Assembly: GCA_947623645.1 (NCBI GenBank)
Contig: CANQHK010000001.1
Coordinates: 1-50,160, forward strand
DNA from: an uncultured Bacilli bacterium
Lineage (GTDB): Bacteria > Bacillota_I > Bacilli_A > RF39 > UBA660
Length of the DNA: 50,160 bases
Direction of reading: 5' to 3'
The notes under the pieces were generated by a model. It did no database searches. It was not told where the DNA came from and saw nothing but the letters and a program-made list of their open reading frames with translations. Both the position numbers and the translations under genes were made by a program. The stretch's first letter is position 1. Each line of letters opens with the position of its first letter. Below are positions 49,896 through 50,160 of this stretch, in pieces.

Positions 49896-50160
49896 TTAAT
49901 TTTTCGGTTGAAAAATCAGAGTAAATATAAATGTAAATACGATTGCTGCTGTAATACCTCCAGCTGTTAAATCAAACATTCCAAAAAGTAAACCAACGAT
50001 TCCCATGTCACTTGCTTTTTCTAAAGCACCATGGATTAAAGAATGTCCAAAGCTAGTAATCGGAACCAATGCCCCTGCTCCCACGTGAGCAATAATTTGA
50101 TCATATATACTAAATGTATCTAAGAACGCTCCAACAACTACAAAAATACTTGTAATATGC
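49896..50160 (-). CDS. spoVAE: Stage V sporulation protein AE, C-terminal part
   Basis: The frame runs off the right edge, so only the last 87 codons are seen. GAFLDTFSIYDQIIAHVGAG, PITSFGHSLIHGALEKASD and the closing GMFDLTAGGITAAIVFTF match the SpoVAE family. SpoVAE is part of the SpoVA channel that loads calcium-dipicolinate into the spore core and releases it at germination. The hydrophobic segments fit its membrane role. Further spoVA genes should lie to the right. Confidence 0.92.
   Translation of the reverse strand, partial: HITSIFVVVGAFLDTFSIYDQIIAHVGAGALVPITSFGHSLIHGALEKASDMGIVGLLFGMFDLTAGGITAAIVFTFIFTLIFQPKN

Noticed and set aside
1..50160. CRISPR array, insertion sequence or prophage
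   Set aside because: No regularly spaced repeats, transposase, integrase or phage structural genes were seen.

Overview
This is an AT-rich window from a low-GC Gram-positive, almost certainly a spore-forming anaerobe of the class Bacilli near the Erysipelotrichales/Mollicutes-related gut lineages (placement is inference). It carries sigG, spoVS, cotE and the 3' end of spoVAE. It also has pyruvate:ferredoxin oxidoreductase, GatCAB, ScpAB, GpsB, type B RNase P RNA and lipoteichoic-acid and glycolipid genes. No rRNA, CRISPR array, transposase or prophage is visible. Most genes lie on the minus strand.

Layout. 1-2.25 kb is an accessory patch: a truncated coiled-coil gene behind a dyad-covered promoter, then a HIRAN protein and a HipA-like kinase as an operon. 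2.3-8.3 kb holds recG and nifJ, with candidate small RNAs at 2350-2450 (minus) and 4697-4936 (plus). 8.4-12.2 kb holds secreted proteins, a phosphodiester-glycosidase-like protein and, most notably, a ~576-nt RNA with self-complementary ends directly upstream of an OapA-like membrane protein gene: a likely OLE RNA/oapA locus. 12.2-18.3 kb is an envelope block (LtaS-like synthase, YihY, a membrane sensor with a degenerate GGDEF domain). 18.4-21.5 kb is gatCAB. 21.6-27.8 kb has a CFI-box protein, a VanY-type carboxypeptidase, a ComEC-like MBL lipoprotein with its DUF3006 partner, a frameshifted UgtP-like glucosyltransferase and a YhcG nuclease.

28-38 kb is mostly core: tRNA-His, rseP-cdsA-uppS, rpsP-khpA, cotE, tRNA-Arg, trmL, a U32 peptidase and, on the plus strand, sigG-ylmC. 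38.5-46.3 kb holds spoVS, RNA-modification enzymes, pgsA, a RodZ-like protein, rnpB, gpsB, a lysozyme-like protein and scpAB. 46.4-50.16 kb holds RNHCP and HAD proteins, small and secreted unknowns, an XRE regulator and partial spoVAE.

Themes. Envelope lipid genes recur: CdsA and PgsA supply the phosphatidylglycerol used by LtaS, and UgtP would make the glycolipid anchor. Two genes about 2.4 kb apart (ugtP-like and yhcG) each have their reading frame broken at an A6 tract in the same GAAAAAATAA context, suggesting phase variation or homopolymer error. Intergenic regions hold several operator-like dyads, including a four-half-site array before the lysozyme-like gene.
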